Part shown: in pieces, positions 4,569 through 5,088 of the stretch
Layout: each line of letters starts with the position of its first letter
How positions within the stretch are numbered: position 1 is the stretch's first letter
Origin: Candidatus Uhrbacteria bacterium RIFOXYB12_FULL_58_10
GTDB lineage: Bacteria; Patescibacteriota; Patescibacteriia; 2-12-FULL-57-11
Direction: 5' to 3'
Assembly (NCBI GenBank): GCA_943359495.1
Contig: CALRHY010000059.1
Coordinates: 1 to 5,088 of the forward strand
DNA length: 5,088 nt
Notes under the pieces: generated by a model
Databases searched by the model: none
Told to the model about the DNA's origin: nothing
Seen by the model: only the letters and a program-made list of their open reading frames with translations
Program-made: the position numbers and the translations under genes

Positions 4569-4660
4569 CACTCGACTCCTTACAAAAACAATGGTTTGCA
4601 TTTCCCATCACTGGCCGAAGGCCACGAGCGGAATGCAACACAATTGCATGGAGTCGAGTG
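4569..4660 (-). other. Highly structured spacer between tRNA-Thr(GGT) and tRNA-Tyr
   Basis: Three nested stems are visible: an outer perfect 11-bp pair CACTCGACTCC (4569-4579) / GGAGTCGAGTG (4650-4660), a middle TTGCATT-CC (4596-4605, one bulged T) / GGAATGCAA (4630-4638), and an inner TGGCC-GAA-GGCCA (4612-4624). In addition ATGCAA (4633-4638) can pair instead with TTGCAT (4644-4649), so two alternative folds compete. The outer stem overlaps the last two bases of the tRNA-Thr CCA end. On the minus strand a T5 run (4588-4584) follows the middle stem by about 7 nt, a weak attenuator-like arrangement. Likely roles are tRNA precursor processing or partial termination; a small inserted repeat is the alternative. 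Confidence 0.55.
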
Positions 4661-4734
4661 GAGCCGTTGACCGGGATCGAACCGGTGACCTTCTCCTTAC
4701 CATGGAGATGCTCTACCAACTGAGCTACAACGGC
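4659..4734 (-). tRNA. tRNA-Thr(GGT)
   Basis: The minus-strand cloverleaf has acceptor GCCGTTG (4734-4728) with CAACGGC (4669-4663), D-arm GCTC-AGTTGGTA-GAGC, anticodon stem TCTCC/GGAGA with loop ATGGTAA giving anticodon GGT (4701-4699), variable loop AGGTC and T-arm ACCGG-TTCGATC-CCGGT. The discriminator is U and CCA is encoded (4661-4659). It begins 17 bp after the stop codon of the TPR gene, so it is probably cut from a transcript that also carries that gene. It complements tRNA-Thr(TGT) in reading the four Thr codons. Confidence 0.95.
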
Positions 4735-4751
4735 AGGTTGTCGCTGGAAGC

Positions 4752-5088
4752 CTACATGGTTCGCAGGCGTTCTTCAAATTCCGAAAGGCGTAGGAACTGT
4801 GGACTGATTTCTTTGAGCCGACCAAAGGTTGCTCGCGCCAACTCTTTTTGTTTCGCTTCAATCGCCGCATCCAGCAACAATGCTTGGAGCTGCGGATTCG
4901 CAGGCTTCAAGGCGACCGCTTTCTCAAAATGCGGGATTGCTTCAGTCACATTATCTTGAGCAACGGCAAGCTCGCCCAAATTCGCGTATGCACTGGCGTC
5001 GTTCGCATCCATACGCAGCAAAAACTGGAATGCTTCGAGCGCTTCGTTCCATTGCCGCTCCTGGACATACAGCCGACCAAGCGATTCA
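4752..5088 (-). CDS. TPR-repeat protein, C-terminal part
   Basis: The frame enters from beyond the right edge, so only the last 111 residues are visible; the ATG and TTG codons near 5010-5021 are internal and not the start. Three tetratricopeptide repeats can be read. The first is partial (ESLGRLYVQERQWNEALEAF). The second is complete (ASAYANLGELAVAQDNVTEA, then IPHFEKAVALKPAN). The third is more divergent (PQLQALLLDAAIEAKQKELA, then RATFGRLKEISPQF). The short helical tail FLRLSEFEERLRTM ends in TAG. TPR arrays form helical scaffolds for protein-protein contacts; the partner and any N-terminal domain lie outside the window. No signal or membrane segment is seen in this part. The tRNA-Thr(GGT) gene follows 17 bp after the stop on the same strand. 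Confidence 0.85.
   Translation of the reverse strand, partial: ESLGRLYVQERQWNEALEAFQFLLRMDANDASAYANLGELAVAQDNVTEAIPHFEKAVALKPANPQLQALLLDAAIEAKQKELARATFGRLKEISPQFLRLSEFEERLRTM

Noticed and set aside
4408..4959. Open plus-strand frame of 183 codons
   Set aside because: It runs across two tRNA genes and antisense to the TPR gene, and contains translated tRNA text such as DRDRTGDLLL, a known artefact of tRNA-overlapping frames.

Overview
This is a compact stretch of about 5.1 kb from a bacterial chromosome with roughly balanced base composition. No phage, plasmid, transposase or CRISPR genes are visible. The small divergent families (a short GIY-YIG protein, a VF530-type protein, a divergent Ham1/RdgB protein), an L33 with an incomplete zinc ribbon, and a tRNA lacking an encoded CCA would suit a Patescibacteria/CPR-type genome. 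That placement is inference: no marker gene in the window settles it. UGA appears to be a normal stop here.

Left part, minus strand (1-2119). After a gene-free segment packed with inverted repeats (1-217) come a YtxH-like membrane-anchored protein (218-589), a pentapeptide-repeat-like protein (659-1501), and a Ham1/RdgB-type nucleotide pyrophosphatase (1498-2104). The pyrophosphatase is split by a +1 frame change at CTT TGA (1870-1865). Its stop codon touches the start region of the pentapeptide gene, so the two are probably co-transcribed.

Middle, plus strand (2140-2897). A VF530-family small DNA-binding protein diverges from the pyrophosphatase across a gap of about 35 bp. It is followed by a tRNA-Trp(CCA) with its own recognisable promoter, a perfect palindrome fused to the tRNA 3' end, a second hairpin, and a small GIY-YIG endonuclease-like gene.

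Right-middle, minus strand (2908-3772). A secreted lipoprotein gene has a consensus -35 promoter, a GTG start with a Shine-Dalgarno site, a 30-bp tandem repeat, and a strong intrinsic terminator lying between it and the convergent GIY-YIG gene. The next 365 bp (3720-4084) hold no convincing gene.

Right end, minus strand (4085-5088). This is a translation-related cluster, read right to left: the C-terminal part of a TPR protein that runs off the window, tRNA-Thr(GGT), a highly structured spacer, tRNA-Tyr(GTA), tRNA-Thr(TGT), a promoter, rpmG (ribosomal protein L33, 51 aa) and a bidirectional intrinsic terminator. Thr/Tyr/Thr tRNAs beside translation genes is a familiar bacterial arrangement. 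No secE or nusG follows rpmG here.

I did not find an obviously new defence or mobile system. The best candidates for a second look are the prfB-like CTT TGA frame change in the pyrophosphatase, the mutually exclusive hairpins between two tRNAs, and the palindrome at the tRNA-Trp 3' end flanked by an 8-bp direct repeat.
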